A stretch of 64,000 bases of DNA from Ferruginibacter lapsinanis (GTDB lineage Bacteria; Bacteroidota; Bacteroidia; Chitinophagales; Chitinophagaceae): the NCBI RefSeq assembly GCF_020783315.1, contig NZ_CP086063.1, positions 620,001 through 684,000 of the forward strand, in the 5' to 3' direction. A program made the position numbers and the translations under genes. This document shows, piece by piece, positions 8,341 through 17,352 of this stretch (positions are counted from its first letter, which is position 1; each line of letters begins with the position of its first letter). The notes under the pieces were generated by a model. The model was not told where the DNA came from and did no database searches. It saw nothing but the letters and a program-made list of their open reading frames with translations.

Positions 8341-9537
8341 TTATTGTTCTAATGTATAACATTGACGGGCTATCTCTAATTCTTCATTGGTTGGTACCAC
8401 CAATATTTTGACCCTGGAAGTGTTTTTATTTATTTCTCTTATTCCTGATAAATGTTGCTCATTTTTTTCTTGGTCCAATTCAATACCTAAATACTCCAGA
8501 TCATTTGCACACAATCTCCTTGTTAATGTATCATTTTCTCCAACCCCTGCTGTAAACACAATAGCATCTAATCCATTTAATGCGGCGGTATAAGCACCTA
8601 TATATTTACGAATGCGATAGGCATACATATCATACGCCAATTGTGCTTCTTTATTTCCTTTTGCTATCTCTGCTTTTACATCTCTCATATCGCTGAATCC
8701 CGTTAAACCGAACATGCCGCTTTTTTTATTCAGTACATTATTCACTTCATCAAAACCGTATCCCAATTGATTGACCAAATAAAAAATTACTGATTGATCA
8801 ATATCTCCGCAACGAGTACCCATCATCAATCCATTCATAGGGCCTAATCCCATGCTTGTATCCACACATTTACCATTATCAACGGCGGCCATACTGCAAC
8901 CATTGCCTAAATGTATGGTTATGATCTTTGTGTTTGGTTTACCAAGATATTCTATCGCTTTTTCCGAAACATATTTATGACTTGTTCCGTGAAAACCATA
9001 TACTCTTATTTTGTGATCAAAATAATATTCTGATGGTATTGCGTAACGATACGCCATAGGTGGTAAGGTTTGATGGAATGCAGTATCAAACACAGCAACT
9101 TGTTTTGCAGCAGAAAATATTTTTTCTGCCACTTCTATACCTACATAGTTTGGCGGATTATGTAATGGTGCTAACGGAAATAATTTTTTTATTTTTTCTT
9201 TTACGGCATCATCTATCACCTGGGTATCTCTGAAATTCTCCCCACCATGCACTACCCTATGTCCTACCATTTTTATTTCTGACGGATCTTTAATTACACC
9301 AATGGTGGCATCTGTAAGCAATTGAGCCACTTTCTGCAAACCTGAAACATGATCTTTAATATCCAATGTTTCTTGATGAACCTGTGCACTGTTTTGTTTA
9401 TACATTTTATGTACAATGGCAGAATTCCCAAGTCCGATTCTATCAACCAAACCTGTACAAACAATCGTTGCTTCGGGCATTTGTATCAATTGATATTTGA
9501 TAGAACTGCTGCCGGAATTAATTACAAAAATATTCAT
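8341..9537 (-). CDS. ackA: Acetate kinase
   Basis: Converts acetyl phosphate and ADP to acetate and ATP, the energy-yielding step of acetate overflow. The 398-aa protein is complete: N-terminal VINSGSSSIKYQL, the VVHGGE segment, VFDTAFHQT, YGFHGTSHKYV (with the active-site His and Arg region), IIHLGNGCS (here ITIHLGNGCSM), and FTAGVGEN near the C-terminus. ATG at 9537. It follows pta after 25 nt on the same strand, forming the usual two-gene pathway operon with a terminator just behind. Confidence 0.97.
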   Translation of the reverse strand: MNIFVINSGSSSIKYQLIQMPEATIVCTGLVDRIGLGNSAIVHKMYKQNSAQVHQETLDIKDHVSGLQKVAQLLTDATIGVIKDPSEIKMVGHRVVHGGENFRDTQVIDDAVKEKIKKLFPLAPLHNPPNYVGIEVAEKIFSAAKQVAVFDTAFHQTLPPMAYRYAIPSEYYFDHKIRVYGFHGTSHKYVSEKAIEYLGKPNTKIITIHLGNGCSMAAVDNGKCVDTSMGLGPMNGLMMGTRCGDIDQSVIFYLVNQLGYGFDEVNNVLNKKSGMFGLTGFSDMRDVKAEIAKGNKEAQLAYDMYAYRIRKYIGAYTAALNGLDAIVFTAGVGENDTLTRRLCANDLEYLGIELDQEKNEQHLSGIREINKNTSRVKILVVPTNEELEIARQCYTLEQ

Positions 9538-9562
9538 CGTGCTTTTATTATTTCAGTTTCTT

Positions 9563-11653
9563 TTATCCTTGTGCCTGAATGGCTGTAATAACCACTGTGT
9601 TAAAAATATCATCGATCGTACATCCACGACTTAAATCGTTTACAGGTTTGTTTAAGCCCTGTAACATAGGGCCAATGGCCAATGCACCTGTTTCTCTCTG
9701 CACTGCTTTATAAGTATTATTACCAGTATTCAGATCAGGGAATATCAATACACTTGCCTGACCCGCTACCGGAGAATTCGGCATTTTTTGTTTGCCAACT
9801 GCAGGGTCTACTGCTGCATCATATTGTATCGGGCCTTCTACTTTCAGATCGGGCCTGCGTTGTTTGATGATCTCAGTTGCTTTTCTTACTTTTTCTACAT
9901 CCTCTCCTTGTCCTGATGTTCCTGAAGAATAAGACAACATTGCAATCTTTGGTTCTATGCCAAAATTAAGACTGCTTTCTGCAGATGAAATAGCGATATC
10001 TGCCAATTGCTCTGATGTAGGATTAGGATTCACCGCACAATCGCCAAATACTGAAACCCTATCAGGTAAACACATAAAGAAAACAGAAGAAACTGTATTT
10101 ACTCCAGGTTTTGTTTTTACAAATTGTAATGCCGGACGAATAGTATGTTGTGTTGTATGAATTGCGCCTGACACCATTCCATCTGCTTCACCTTTATGCA
10201 CCATCATAGTGCCGTAGTAAGATACATCTGTCATCATATCTCTCGCCATCTCCATATTTACATTCTTATCTTTTCTCAGTTCATACAATGTTTCTACATA
10301 ATCGTGATAACGATCAGAAGTTACAGGATCAACAATATTCACTTTATCAAAATCCAAACTGATATTTAATCTTTTTACTGCAGCTTTTATTTCTTCTTCT
10401 TTACCAAGAATGGTCAGTTTTACAATATCCTGTTTTACTAATTTTGCAGCTGCAATTAAAACCCTGTCATCATTTCCTTCCGGCAGCACAATATGTTTTT
10501 TGTGAGATTTAGCTCTTTTTACTAATTGATACTGGAACATTCTCGGCGTAATTCCTTCCGGTACAAATGTTACGATCTTATCTTCAATTGCTTTCGCATC
10601 AACATATTTTTCAAACGTACTGATGGCAAGATCAATCTTATTTTTATCCGTAGCATAAATTCTCGATTGAATATTACCTACTGTGTTCACTGTTGCAAAT
10701 GTGCCTGTTTCTACCAATATGATTGGTAATACAGATTCTAAGCCTTCCATCAATTTGAGGATAGGTTCTTCTGGCTCTAATCCTCCCGTAAGTATCATGC
10801 CCGCCACTTTTGGATAATTTTTTGACAAATTCGCCTGCAGCATGGCAACGATGATATCGGCTCTGTCACCCGGTGTAACGATCAGTGTGTTCTCTTTTAA
10901 TCTTGTTAAACAGTTACGCAATTGCATTGCACCAACAATTGAGTTATCTACCTGATTGTTGATCTGATTTTCTCCAAATAATATTTTACCACCAACCGCA
11001 TCTGCCACCTCTCTCATTGTAGGATTACCCAGATCTTTATCCATTGGGATGACAGACTGCAACACTTGTTTTGGAAGTCGATCAGCAAACGTTCGTTTTA
11101 ATTCTTCAACACCATCTGCTTTTATTTTATTGGCAATAATGGCTATCACCTGAACATCTTTTTCATTGAATGCCTGATAAATTGCCAATGCCCCATTGGC
11201 AACTTCTTCCGCCGAATGCCCGTTGCCTTTGCAGATAAGTATTACAGGAATACCCAGGTTCTTGGCTATCTCCACATTAATATCAAATTCAAAGGATGCA
11301 CCTTCAATACTGAAATCAGATCCTTCAACCACTACAAAATCATTTGTTTCTTCTAATTTTTTGTATGAAGAAATTATTTTGTCGATGATGAATGCATTAT
11401 CTCCACGACTTCTGTATTGTAAAATTTCATCGTAAGTAAATGCATATGCATCTTCGTATTTGATATCCAATCCGAATTGTGAAATGATCGTTTCGATATG
11501 AGCGTCTCTGCTTACCGAAGGGTCTTCATTGATCACTGGTTTGAAATAAGCGATCTTTTTTACTTTGGCAGCAAGCAAATTTATAATGCCTAGAGTGATC
11601 ACGGATTTACCGCTAAAAGGTTCTGAAGAAGTGATATAAATAGCTTTTGACAT
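9563..11653 (-). CDS. pta: Phosphate acetyltransferase (long, three-domain form)
   Basis: Interconverts acetyl-CoA and acetyl phosphate. The 696-aa product is the long form: an N-terminal P-loop, dethiobiotin-synthetase-like domain (YITSSEPFSGKSVITLGI), a middle DRTGG-type regulatory domain (about 215-330), and the C-terminal catalytic PTA_PTB domain (about 370-690) with LPEGNDDRVL, GEADGMVSGA, SYSSGTSGQGEDVEKV and GPIQYDAAVDP. ATG at 11653. First gene of the pta-ackA unit. A 13-bp perfect inverted repeat lies 117 nt upstream of the start. Confidence 0.97.
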   Translation of the reverse strand: MSKAIYITSSEPFSGKSVITLGIINLLAAKVKKIAYFKPVINEDPSVSRDAHIETIISQFGLDIKYEDAYAFTYDEILQYRSRGDNAFIIDKIISSYKKLEETNDFVVVEGSDFSIEGASFEFDINVEIAKNLGIPVILICKGNGHSAEEVANGALAIYQAFNEKDVQVIAIIANKIKADGVEELKRTFADRLPKQVLQSVIPMDKDLGNPTMREVADAVGGKILFGENQINNQVDNSIVGAMQLRNCLTRLKENTLIVTPGDRADIIVAMLQANLSKNYPKVAGMILTGGLEPEEPILKLMEGLESVLPIILVETGTFATVNTVGNIQSRIYATDKNKIDLAISTFEKYVDAKAIEDKIVTFVPEGITPRMFQYQLVKRAKSHKKHIVLPEGNDDRVLIAAAKLVKQDIVKLTILGKEEEIKAAVKRLNISLDFDKVNIVDPVTSDRYHDYVETLYELRKDKNVNMEMARDMMTDVSYYGTMMVHKGEADGMVSGAIHTTQHTIRPALQFVKTKPGVNTVSSVFFMCLPDRVSVFGDCAVNPNPTSEQLADIAISSAESSLNFGIEPKIAMLSYSSGTSGQGEDVEKVRKATEIIKQRRPDLKVEGPIQYDAAVDPAVGKQKMPNSPVAGQASVLIFPDLNTGNNTYKAVQRETGALAIGPMLQGLNKPVNDLSRGCTIDDIFNTVVITAIQAQG

Positions 11654-11769
11654 GATTATTGAATTTGAAAAATTTCCCTGATTTTATTTTACAAAAGTTG
11701 ATGAAAAGTTCGGGATTCTGACTGATATAAATCAGTTCGATATGTAATTCTGGATAGGCTTTGGGCTTT

Positions 11770-11801
11770 TTGCGTTTATGCAATCGTGTGCATAAACGCA
11801 A
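11770..11801. repeat. Perfect 13-bp inverted repeat upstream of pta
   Basis: Arms TTGCGTTTATGCA (11770-11782) and TGCATAAACGCAA (11789-11801) with spacer ATCGTG. There is no T-run on either side, so it does not look like a terminator, and clpX already has its own at 11860. It could be an operator, a 5'-UTR hairpin of pta, or a dispersed palindrome. Confidence 0.7.
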
Positions 11802-11859
11802 TTGAACCATTATTGGCTTTAACCAGTCTCCCAAGTGAAATGTACATAGAATAAAGGGC

Positions 11860-11888
11860 AAAAAAAAATGCGATCTTTCGATCGCATC
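11860..11888 (-). terminator. Intrinsic terminator of clpX
   Basis: Minus-strand stem TGCGATC-GAAA-GATCGCA followed directly by eight or more T. It begins about 20 nt after the clpX stop. The GAAA tetraloop and long U-tract make it a strong terminator. Confidence 0.9.
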
Positions 11889-11906
11889 TCTATATCATTT
11901 TTTTGT

Positions 11907-13148
11907 TTATGCTACTTTAAGCAAACTCATTTTACTTGTATTGAATTTACGCTGAGCATATTCCAATGTAACATCAAATGTTTTAACCTTTTGTGATGGA
12001 AGCTCGTACATGGCATCAGTTAAAATGCTTTCGCAGATGCTTCGTAATCCTCTTGCTCCCAATTTATATTCCAGCGCTTTTTGTACCATAAAATCAAACA
12101 CTTCCGGTTCAAATTTCAACTCGATACCTTCAATTTCAAATAAGCGGGTGAATTGTTTTATCAGTGCATTTTTTGGCTCGGTTAAAATGCTGCGTAATGT
12201 TGCCGCATCTAACGGATTCAAATAAGTGATCACCGGTAAACGTCCCAATAGCTCAGGTATCAGGCCAAATGCTTTCATATCCTGAGCATTGATGAACTGT
12301 AAAATATTTTCTTCCTGGTATTGCTGCAGATCTTTGTTTACATTAAAACCGATAGAGTGTGTATTTACTCTCCGTGCAATTAATTTATCGATGCCCGCAA
12401 ATGCTCCGCCGCAAATGAATAAAATATTTTGTGTGTTAACTTTCACCAATTTTTGTTCAGGGTGTTTACGACCTCCTTGTGGTGGCACCAATACTTCTGT
12501 ACCTTCTAATAATTTAAGTAATCCTTGTTGTACCCCTTCGCCACTCACATCACGAGTGATGGAAGGATTGTCTCCTTTACGACCGATCTTATCTATTTCA
12601 TCAATAAATACAATGCCTCTTTCGGCGGCGGCCACATCATAATTACAAGCCTGTAACAATCGGCTCAACATACTCTCCACATCTTCCCCCACATAACCTG
12701 CTTCAGTAAAAACAGTCGCATCTACAATAGCAAAAGGTACATTCAACATACGGGCAATAGATTTTGCCAGCAATGTTTTACCTGTACCGGTTTCTCCAAC
12801 CATAATGATGTTACTCTTTTCTATTTCAACATCATTCTCTACTTTTTGATTCAATCTTTTATAATGATTGTAAACAGCTACTGCCAATATTTTTTTAGCA
12901 TCATCTTGCCCTATCACATACTCATCTAAAAATTTCTTGATCTCCTGAGGTTTCTTAACAGTCAGTTTTCCTGTACCACCCAAAGCATTTTTTGCATCGG
13001 GGTATATCATTAACTCCTGACCAATGATCTCCTGGGCATGCTCTACGCAATTTTCACAAATATGCCCTTCCTGACCTGCTATTAATATCTTCACCTCATC
13101 CCGGCTTCTGCCGCAGAAAGAACAATGTAATGTTTGTTGTTTTGCCAT
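11907..13148 (-). CDS. clpX: ATP-dependent Clp protease ATP-binding subunit ClpX
   Basis: AAA+ unfoldase that feeds tagged substrates to ClpP. The 413-aa protein has the N-terminal zinc-binding domain with four cysteines (C9, C12, C31, C34), then Walker A GETGTGKT (about 118-125), the pore loop GYVGEDV, Walker [11 protein letters not shown], and the sensor and C-terminal [13 protein letters not shown] motifs. Length is normal. ATG at 13148 with a possible promoter at 13190-13197. It is separated from clpP and tig by two genes on the other strand, unlike the compact tig-clpP-clpX order of many bacteria. Confidence 0.97.
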   Translation of the reverse strand: MAKQQTLHCSFCGRSRDEVKILIAGQEGHICENCVEHAQEIIGQELMIYPDAKNALGGTGKLTVKKPQEIKKFLDEYVIGQDDAKKILAVAVYNHYKRLNQKVENDVEIEKSNIIMVGETGTGKTLLAKSIARMLNVPFAIVDATVFTEAGYVGEDVESMLSRLLQACNYDVAAAERGIVFIDEIDKIGRKGDNPSITRDVSGEGVQQGLLKLLEGTEVLVPPQGGRKHPEQKLVKVNTQNILFICGGAFAGIDKLIARRVNTHSIGFNVNKDLQQYQEENILQFINAQDMKAFGLIPELLGRLPVITYLNPLDAATLRSILTEPKNALIKQFTRLFEIEGIELKFEPEVFDFMVQKALEYKLGARGLRSICESILTDAMYELPSQKVKTFDVTLEYAQRKFNTSKMSLLKVA

Positions 13149-13189
13149 TATTATGAATTATTGCCCGGTATTTCTACCAAAACATACCA

Positions 13190-13197
13190 CAAATATA
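13190..13197 (-). promoter_or_regulatory. -7 promoter box of clpX
   Basis: Minus strand reads TATATTTG, matching TAnnTTTG, 41 nt before the clpX ATG. No TTG is seen at the ideal -33 distance. Confidence 0.45.
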
Positions 13198-13344
13198 CTA
13201 AATCATCTATAGAACGCTATTTTAGAGACAATATTATCAAGCGCAATGATGCATCTGTTTTCTCAAAACCTATAAATGCCTCAATATGATTGAACTATAG
13301 CAAAAAGCAGAAAAAATTGTATTTTCCACCTTCCTGTCATCCAT

Positions 13345-14565
13345 ATGCAACATAGCGCTATTCATATTTCAAATAAGGATAATAAAGAAGTCCTGATACA
13401 ACAGCTCCTAACAGGAAATTTCCCTGTTGATCTAACATTGCTAAAGGGTGAGCTTTATTCCGAGATCTCACTGAATCAATTTATTGATGAAGAAATAAGG
13501 CATGATCATTTTGAAGTGATAACCGGCAGTAAAAACAGCTTGCAACAATACTCTGATGGCGAGAAGAAGAAAGCATTGTTATCTTATATTATTTCGAAAC
13601 AACCTGGTTATATCGTTGTTGATAATATTTTTGACAACCTCGATGCGAATGCACAATCGACTATTGTTGATACCCTTACTGATCTGAGTAAGCATACTAT
13701 CATCATCCAAATTGCAAACAGAAAGAGTGATATCTTATCTTTTATAAAAAACATTTATCTTTTAGAAGACGGTAAATTTATCTTACACGAAAAAATTCCT
13801 ACAAATACAATTGTTTCATTTTTTTTGGATGCAATTCCTCCTCCACACCACATAGCTCCTATCGAAAACGATCCTTTGGTAAAATTTAATAACGTAACGA
13901 TCAAATACGAAGACAGGACAATTGTGAAGGATATTAATTGGGAAATTAATTCAGGAGAATTCTGGCAATTGACCGGACCTAACGGATCAGGAAAAAGTAC
14001 TTTGCTGTCATTGATCACCGGAGACAACCCAAAAGCATATGGCCAGGATCTGATATTATTCGGAACTAAAAAAGGAAGTGGTGAAAGTGTTTGGGATATC
14101 AAAGAAAAGATCGGTTATCTGACATCAACAATGGCACAACAATTTTCGAGATTGGATTCTATTGAAAAAATGGTGATCTCTGGCTTTTTTGATTCTATTG
14201 GTTTGTACATCGTGCCAACTGACAGGCAACTTCAGTTAGCCAGACAATGGCTACAATTGATCGGGTTGTATGATAAAAGACAAAAAGCATTTTTATCGTT
14301 ATCGCTTGGACATCAAAGATTAATACTGATCGTACGAGCTATGGTTAAGCATCCCCCGCTACTCATCCTGGATGAACCTACTGCAGGATTGGATGATGAT
14401 GACACTGCTTTATTTGTAGCATTGGTAAATAAAATTGCTATTGAAAGCACTACAGCCATAATATATGTATCGCATAGAAAAGAAGCCGGATTACTTCCAA
14501 AATTCGTTTTTGAGCTAATGCCCGGCAAGAACGGCTCTACCGGAAAAAAAGGCCCAATTAGTTAA
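13345..14565 (+). CDS. ABC ATPase with degenerate first half (ModF/PhrA-like)
   Basis: 406-aa cytosolic ABC protein with two cassettes. The second half is intact: Walker A GPNGSGKST (about 211-219), a signature-like LSLGHQR, Walker B LLILDEPTAGLD, and the switch His in YVSHRKEA. The first half (1-150) keeps only the back end of a cassette: a signature-like YSDGEKKKALL and a Walker-B-like YIVVDNIFDNLD. It has no Walker A, and the catalytic Glu is replaced. This resembles ModF/PhrA-type ATPases, whose role is poorly known; no membrane partner is encoded nearby. ATG at 13345. Confidence 0.8.
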   Translation: MQHSAIHISNKDNKEVLIQQLLTGNFPVDLTLLKGELYSEISLNQFIDEEIRHDHFEVITGSKNSLQQYSDGEKKKALLSYIISKQPGYIVVDNIFDNLDANAQSTIVDTLTDLSKHTIIIQIANRKSDILSFIKNIYLLEDGKFILHEKIPTNTIVSFFLDAIPPPHHIAPIENDPLVKFNNVTIKYEDRTIVKDINWEINSGEFWQLTGPNGSGKSTLLSLITGDNPKAYGQDLILFGTKKGSGESVWDIKEKIGYLTSTMAQQFSRLDSIEKMVISGFFDSIGLYIVPTDRQLQLARQWLQLIGLYDKRQKAFLSLSLGHQRLILIVRAMVKHPPLLILDEPTAGLDDDDTALFVALVNKIAIESTTAIIYVSHRKEAGLLPKFVFELMPGKNGSTGKKGPIS

Positions 14566-14643
14566 TTCATTTGTTTTTTCTAAAAAGATGTGTATTTTGT
14601 GCGATTCGATTTTTTTACTCATACACTAATACTACTTACTGAA

Positions 14644-15612
14644 ATGAAAAAAACAGCTTTTGCATCCCTTGCATTGGTCATGCTATTATTTAGTTGCACT
14701 AAAGTTAGCACAACCGAAAATGACTTGTCTGCTACCGACAATTCAATTATAAAAAGAAAATGTGCATCTAACGATGTATTGGAAGAACAATTGAAAGCCG
14801 ACCCCACCCTCAGAGACAGAATGAATAAAATTGAAGAATTTACCAAAAGGTCACTCACCAGAACCCTGAGATTTAGGTTGGTAAATGGTGTTATAGAGAT
14901 CCCTGTGGTAGTAAACGTTTTGTATAAAACTACCGCTGAAAATATTTCACTGGCTCAAATTCAATCTCAAATTGATGTGTTGAATGAAGATTTTAACAAT
15001 CAGAATGCAGATAGAACAAAAGTTCCTGCAGAGTTTTCAAGCGTAGATGCTACTGTTGGGGTACGTTTTGTACTTGCTTCAGTTGTAAGAAAATCTACCA
15101 CTAAAAAAAGTTGGGGTACTAATGATGCTATGAAGAAGAGCTCTCAGGGAGGTATCAATCCTACTGATCCAACACATAATCTGAATATATGGTCTTGTAA
15201 TTTAGGTAATGGTATATTGGGGTATGCTCAATTTCCTGGCGGAAATCTTGCAACAGACGGAGTTGTAATTTTATACTCTGCTTTTGGAAGAACTGGTACT
15301 TTGATCCCTACTTATAACAAAGGAAGAACTGCCACACATGAAGTAGGACATTGGATGAACCTTCGTCATATCTGGGGTGATGCAAGTTGTGGCAACGATC
15401 TGGTAGATGATACCCCTGTGGCTGCTACAGCTAATTATGGCTGCCCTTCTTATCCGAAATTAACCACTTGTACAGGTAAAAAAGCTGAAATGACCATGAA
15501 CTATATGGATTATACTGATGATGCCTGTATGTACATGTTTACCAACGGACAAAAATCAAGAATGCTGGCAATATTTGCAGCCGGTGGACCAAGAGCCGTA
15601 ATGGGACAATAA
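14644..15612 (+). CDS. M43-type zinc metalloprotease, lipoprotein
   Basis: Secreted metalloprotease resembling the pappalysin/cytophagalysin family (M43). I take ATG 14644 as start because it opens a clean lipoprotein signal (MKKTAFASLALVMLLFSC, lipobox LFSC) in a 322-aa protein; the frame extends upstream to a GTG without signal character. The zinc site is HEVGHWMNLRH (H232, E233, H236, H242), followed by the Met-turn MNYMDYTDDACMYMF. The position after the second His that is Gly in classical M43 is Asn here. Paired cysteines (NDLVDDTP region, YGCPSYPKLTTC) fit an extracellular fold. No type IX secretion tail is visible. A strong terminator follows. Confidence 0.87.
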   Translation: MKKTAFASLALVMLLFSCTKVSTTENDLSATDNSIIKRKCASNDVLEEQLKADPTLRDRMNKIEEFTKRSLTRTLRFRLVNGVIEIPVVVNVLYKTTAENISLAQIQSQIDVLNEDFNNQNADRTKVPAEFSSVDATVGVRFVLASVVRKSTTKKSWGTNDAMKKSSQGGINPTDPTHNLNIWSCNLGNGILGYAQFPGGNLATDGVVILYSAFGRTGTLIPTYNKGRTATHEVGHWMNLRHIWGDASCGNDLVDDTPVAATANYGCPSYPKLTTCTGKKAEMTMNYMDYTDDACMYMFTNGQKSRMLAIFAAGGPRAVMGQ

Positions 15613-15635
15613 AAAATAACATTATAAAGAAATAT

Positions 15636-15667
15636 AAAGAGCCCCGTAAAATTTTACGGGGCTCTTT
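15636..15667. terminator. Bidirectional terminator between protease and clpP
   Basis: Near-perfect palindrome of AAAGAGCCCCGTAAAA and its complement, about 16 bp per arm, with A/T runs at both ends. It can serve the M43 gene (+) and the clpP gene (-), which converge here. Confidence 0.9.
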
Positions 15668-15690
15668 GATTAAGTAAGCTATTATATTGA

Positions 15691-16311
15691 TTACAATTTA
15701 TCCAACACGCCATCTACTATTCCAAAGGCAACACTTTCTTTTGCATCCATCCAAAAATCACGGTCACTATTTTTTACAACAGTTTCATAAGGTTGATTGC
15801 AATTTTTGGCCAAAATTTCATTCAACATTTTTTTAGTCTTTAAAATTTGTTCCGCCATAATTTCCAGATCAGCACTAACGCCTTGTCCGCCACCGCTTGG
15901 CTGATGTATCATCACTTCTCCACTAGGAAAAATAAAACGTCTGCCCTTAGTACCACCACTTAGTAAAATACTACCCATACTGGCTGCCATCCCCATACAT
16001 ACTGTACTGATAGGGCTAGATATCATTTGCATAGTATCATATACCACCATTCCGCTGGTTACTACACCACCCGGACTATTGATATAAAAAGTAATTTCTT
16101 TTCCCGGATCGATCGCCTCCAGGTATAATAAACGAGCCGTAATGTCTTTACAGGATTTATCATCCACCACACCCCATAAAAATATTTTACGTTGTTCAAT
16201 AAATTTTTTGTCGAATTGCCATCCGCTCATCATTTTTTCCATCGGATTTTCCGGTAATTCTTTCGGATTTTCCTCTTCGTCGAAACGTATGATTTTGCTA
16301 TGTATGTTCAT
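15691..16311 (-). CDS. clpP: ClpP protease subunit, paralogue A (206 aa)
   Basis: Serine peptidase subunit of the Clp protease. Catalytic Ser lies in [12 protein letters not shown], His in [11 protein letters not shown], and Asp in [11 protein letters not shown]; the substrate-channel strand [13 protein letters not shown] is present. Full length at 206 aa. It lies 80 nt downstream of a second, different clpP on the same strand, so both are likely made from one transcript and could form mixed heptamers or distinct rings. Compared with paralogue B it has a longer charged N-terminus ([17 protein letters not shown]). Confidence 0.95.
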   Translation of the reverse strand: MNIHSKIIRFDEEENPKELPENPMEKMMSGWQFDKKFIEQRKIFLWGVVDDKSCKDITARLLYLEAIDPGKEITFYINSPGGVVTSGMVVYDTMQMISSPISTVCMGMAASMGSILLSGGTKGRRFIFPSGEVMIHQPSGGGQGVSADLEIMAEQILKTKKMLNEILAKNCNQPYETVVKNSDRDFWMDAKESVAFGIVDGVLDKL

Positions 16312-16391
16312 TGTTATTTAGTTTAGAATGTTTAGAAGTTTAGGAGTTTAGTTTTAAATCGTAAATCCCAAATCATCAATTGTAAATAATT

Positions 16392-17084
16392 TTAATCTTT
16401 TTTAGCTTTCCGGGGATTGATGGTCAACACTTCATCCACCAGGCCATATTCTTTAGCCTCGGTAGAAGTAAGCCAATAATCTCTGCTGCAATCTGTTGCC
16501 ACTTTATCTATCGGCTGACCGGTATGATTGGCTATCACCGCATATAATTCCTGTTTTAATTTTTTAATTTCACTAACAGTGATCTCAATATCACTGGCTT
16601 GCCCACCTGCTCCGCCGCTTGGTTGATGCAACATAATACGACTATGTTTTAACGCCGTTCTTTTCCCTTTTGCACCTGCGCACATTAACACAGCGGCCAT
16701 GCTTGCAGCCATACCCGTACAAATTGTAGATACATCCGGCGTTACGAATTGCATGGTATCATACATCCCTAAACCTGCATACACACTGCCTCCTGGGCTA
16801 TTGATATACATTTGAATATCTTTTGTACGATCGGTACTTTCTAAAAATAAAAATTGTGCTGTAATGATATTAGCTACTTCATCCGTTACAGGATATCCCA
16901 TAAAAATGATCCTGTCCATCATTAAACGACTATACACGTCCATTACGGCTACGTTCATAGGTCTTTCTTCAATAATGTTAGGAGTCAGGTTGGTTACATT
17001 GTGTTTGATATAACTATCCAATGTATTACTGCTGATATTGCGATGCTTTACAGCGTATTTTTCAAATTCTTTTCCAAAATTCAT
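16392..17084 (-). CDS. clpP: ClpP protease subunit, paralogue B (230 aa)
   Basis: Second ClpP with the full triad: Ser in CTGMAASMAAVLM, His in IMLHQPSGGAGGQ, Asp in CSRDYWLTSTEAKEYGLVDEVL. It also has MYINSPGGSVYAGLGMYDTM. The N-terminus is unusual: a 40-residue extension (FEKYAVKHRNISSNTLDSY) before the conserved core, possibly a propeptide or docking segment. Because YGLVDEVL and Met-rich core features are closest to classic ClpP, this is probably the principal subunit. It follows tig with an intervening terminator, so it may also have its own promoter. Confidence 0.95.
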   Translation of the reverse strand: MNFGKEFEKYAVKHRNISSNTLDSYIKHNVTNLTPNIIEERPMNVAVMDVYSRLMMDRIIFMGYPVTDEVANIITAQFLFLESTDRTKDIQMYINSPGGSVYAGLGMYDTMQFVTPDVSTICTGMAASMAAVLMCAGAKGKRTALKHSRIMLHQPSGGAGGQASDIEITVSEIKKLKQELYAVIANHTGQPIDKVATDCSRDYWLTSTEAKEYGLVDEVLTINPRKAKKD

Positions 17085-17283
17085 TTGATATAATTTAGTA
17101 TGACAAATATAGTTGATTGATTAACCCAAATATTGTGCTGGAAAAAAAATATGCCTTTTTGTCTGAATAAGGATTTACAATATGATAGAATTTTGACTCT
17201 ACTAAAACCCAATATATTTCTTACTCAAAAATCTCCTGATCCTGTTCATTCCAAAAATCCTATAAATCCAGACTCAGACAAAT

Positions 17284-17312
17284 AAAAAAACCGAAGCATT
17301 TTTTGCTTCGGT
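17284..17312 (-). terminator. Intrinsic terminator of tig
   Basis: Minus-strand stem ACCGAAGC-AAAAAAT-GCTTCGGT followed by seven T. It lies about 40 nt past the tig stop and separates tig from the clpP pair. Confidence 0.88.
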
Positions 17313-17352
17313 TAATATGATATTTTCGGGCTTCCCTTTAAGGGGAAGGAAT

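Noticed and set aside
11613..11861. 82-aa minus-strand frame between clpX and pta
   Set aside because: It overlaps the pta start and contains the 13-bp palindrome and the clpX terminator region; composition is not coding-like.
14590..14643. Upstream start (GTG 14590) of the M43 protease
   Set aside because: The extra residues remove the lipoprotein signal from the N-terminus; ATG 14644 gives a perfect signal with lipobox.
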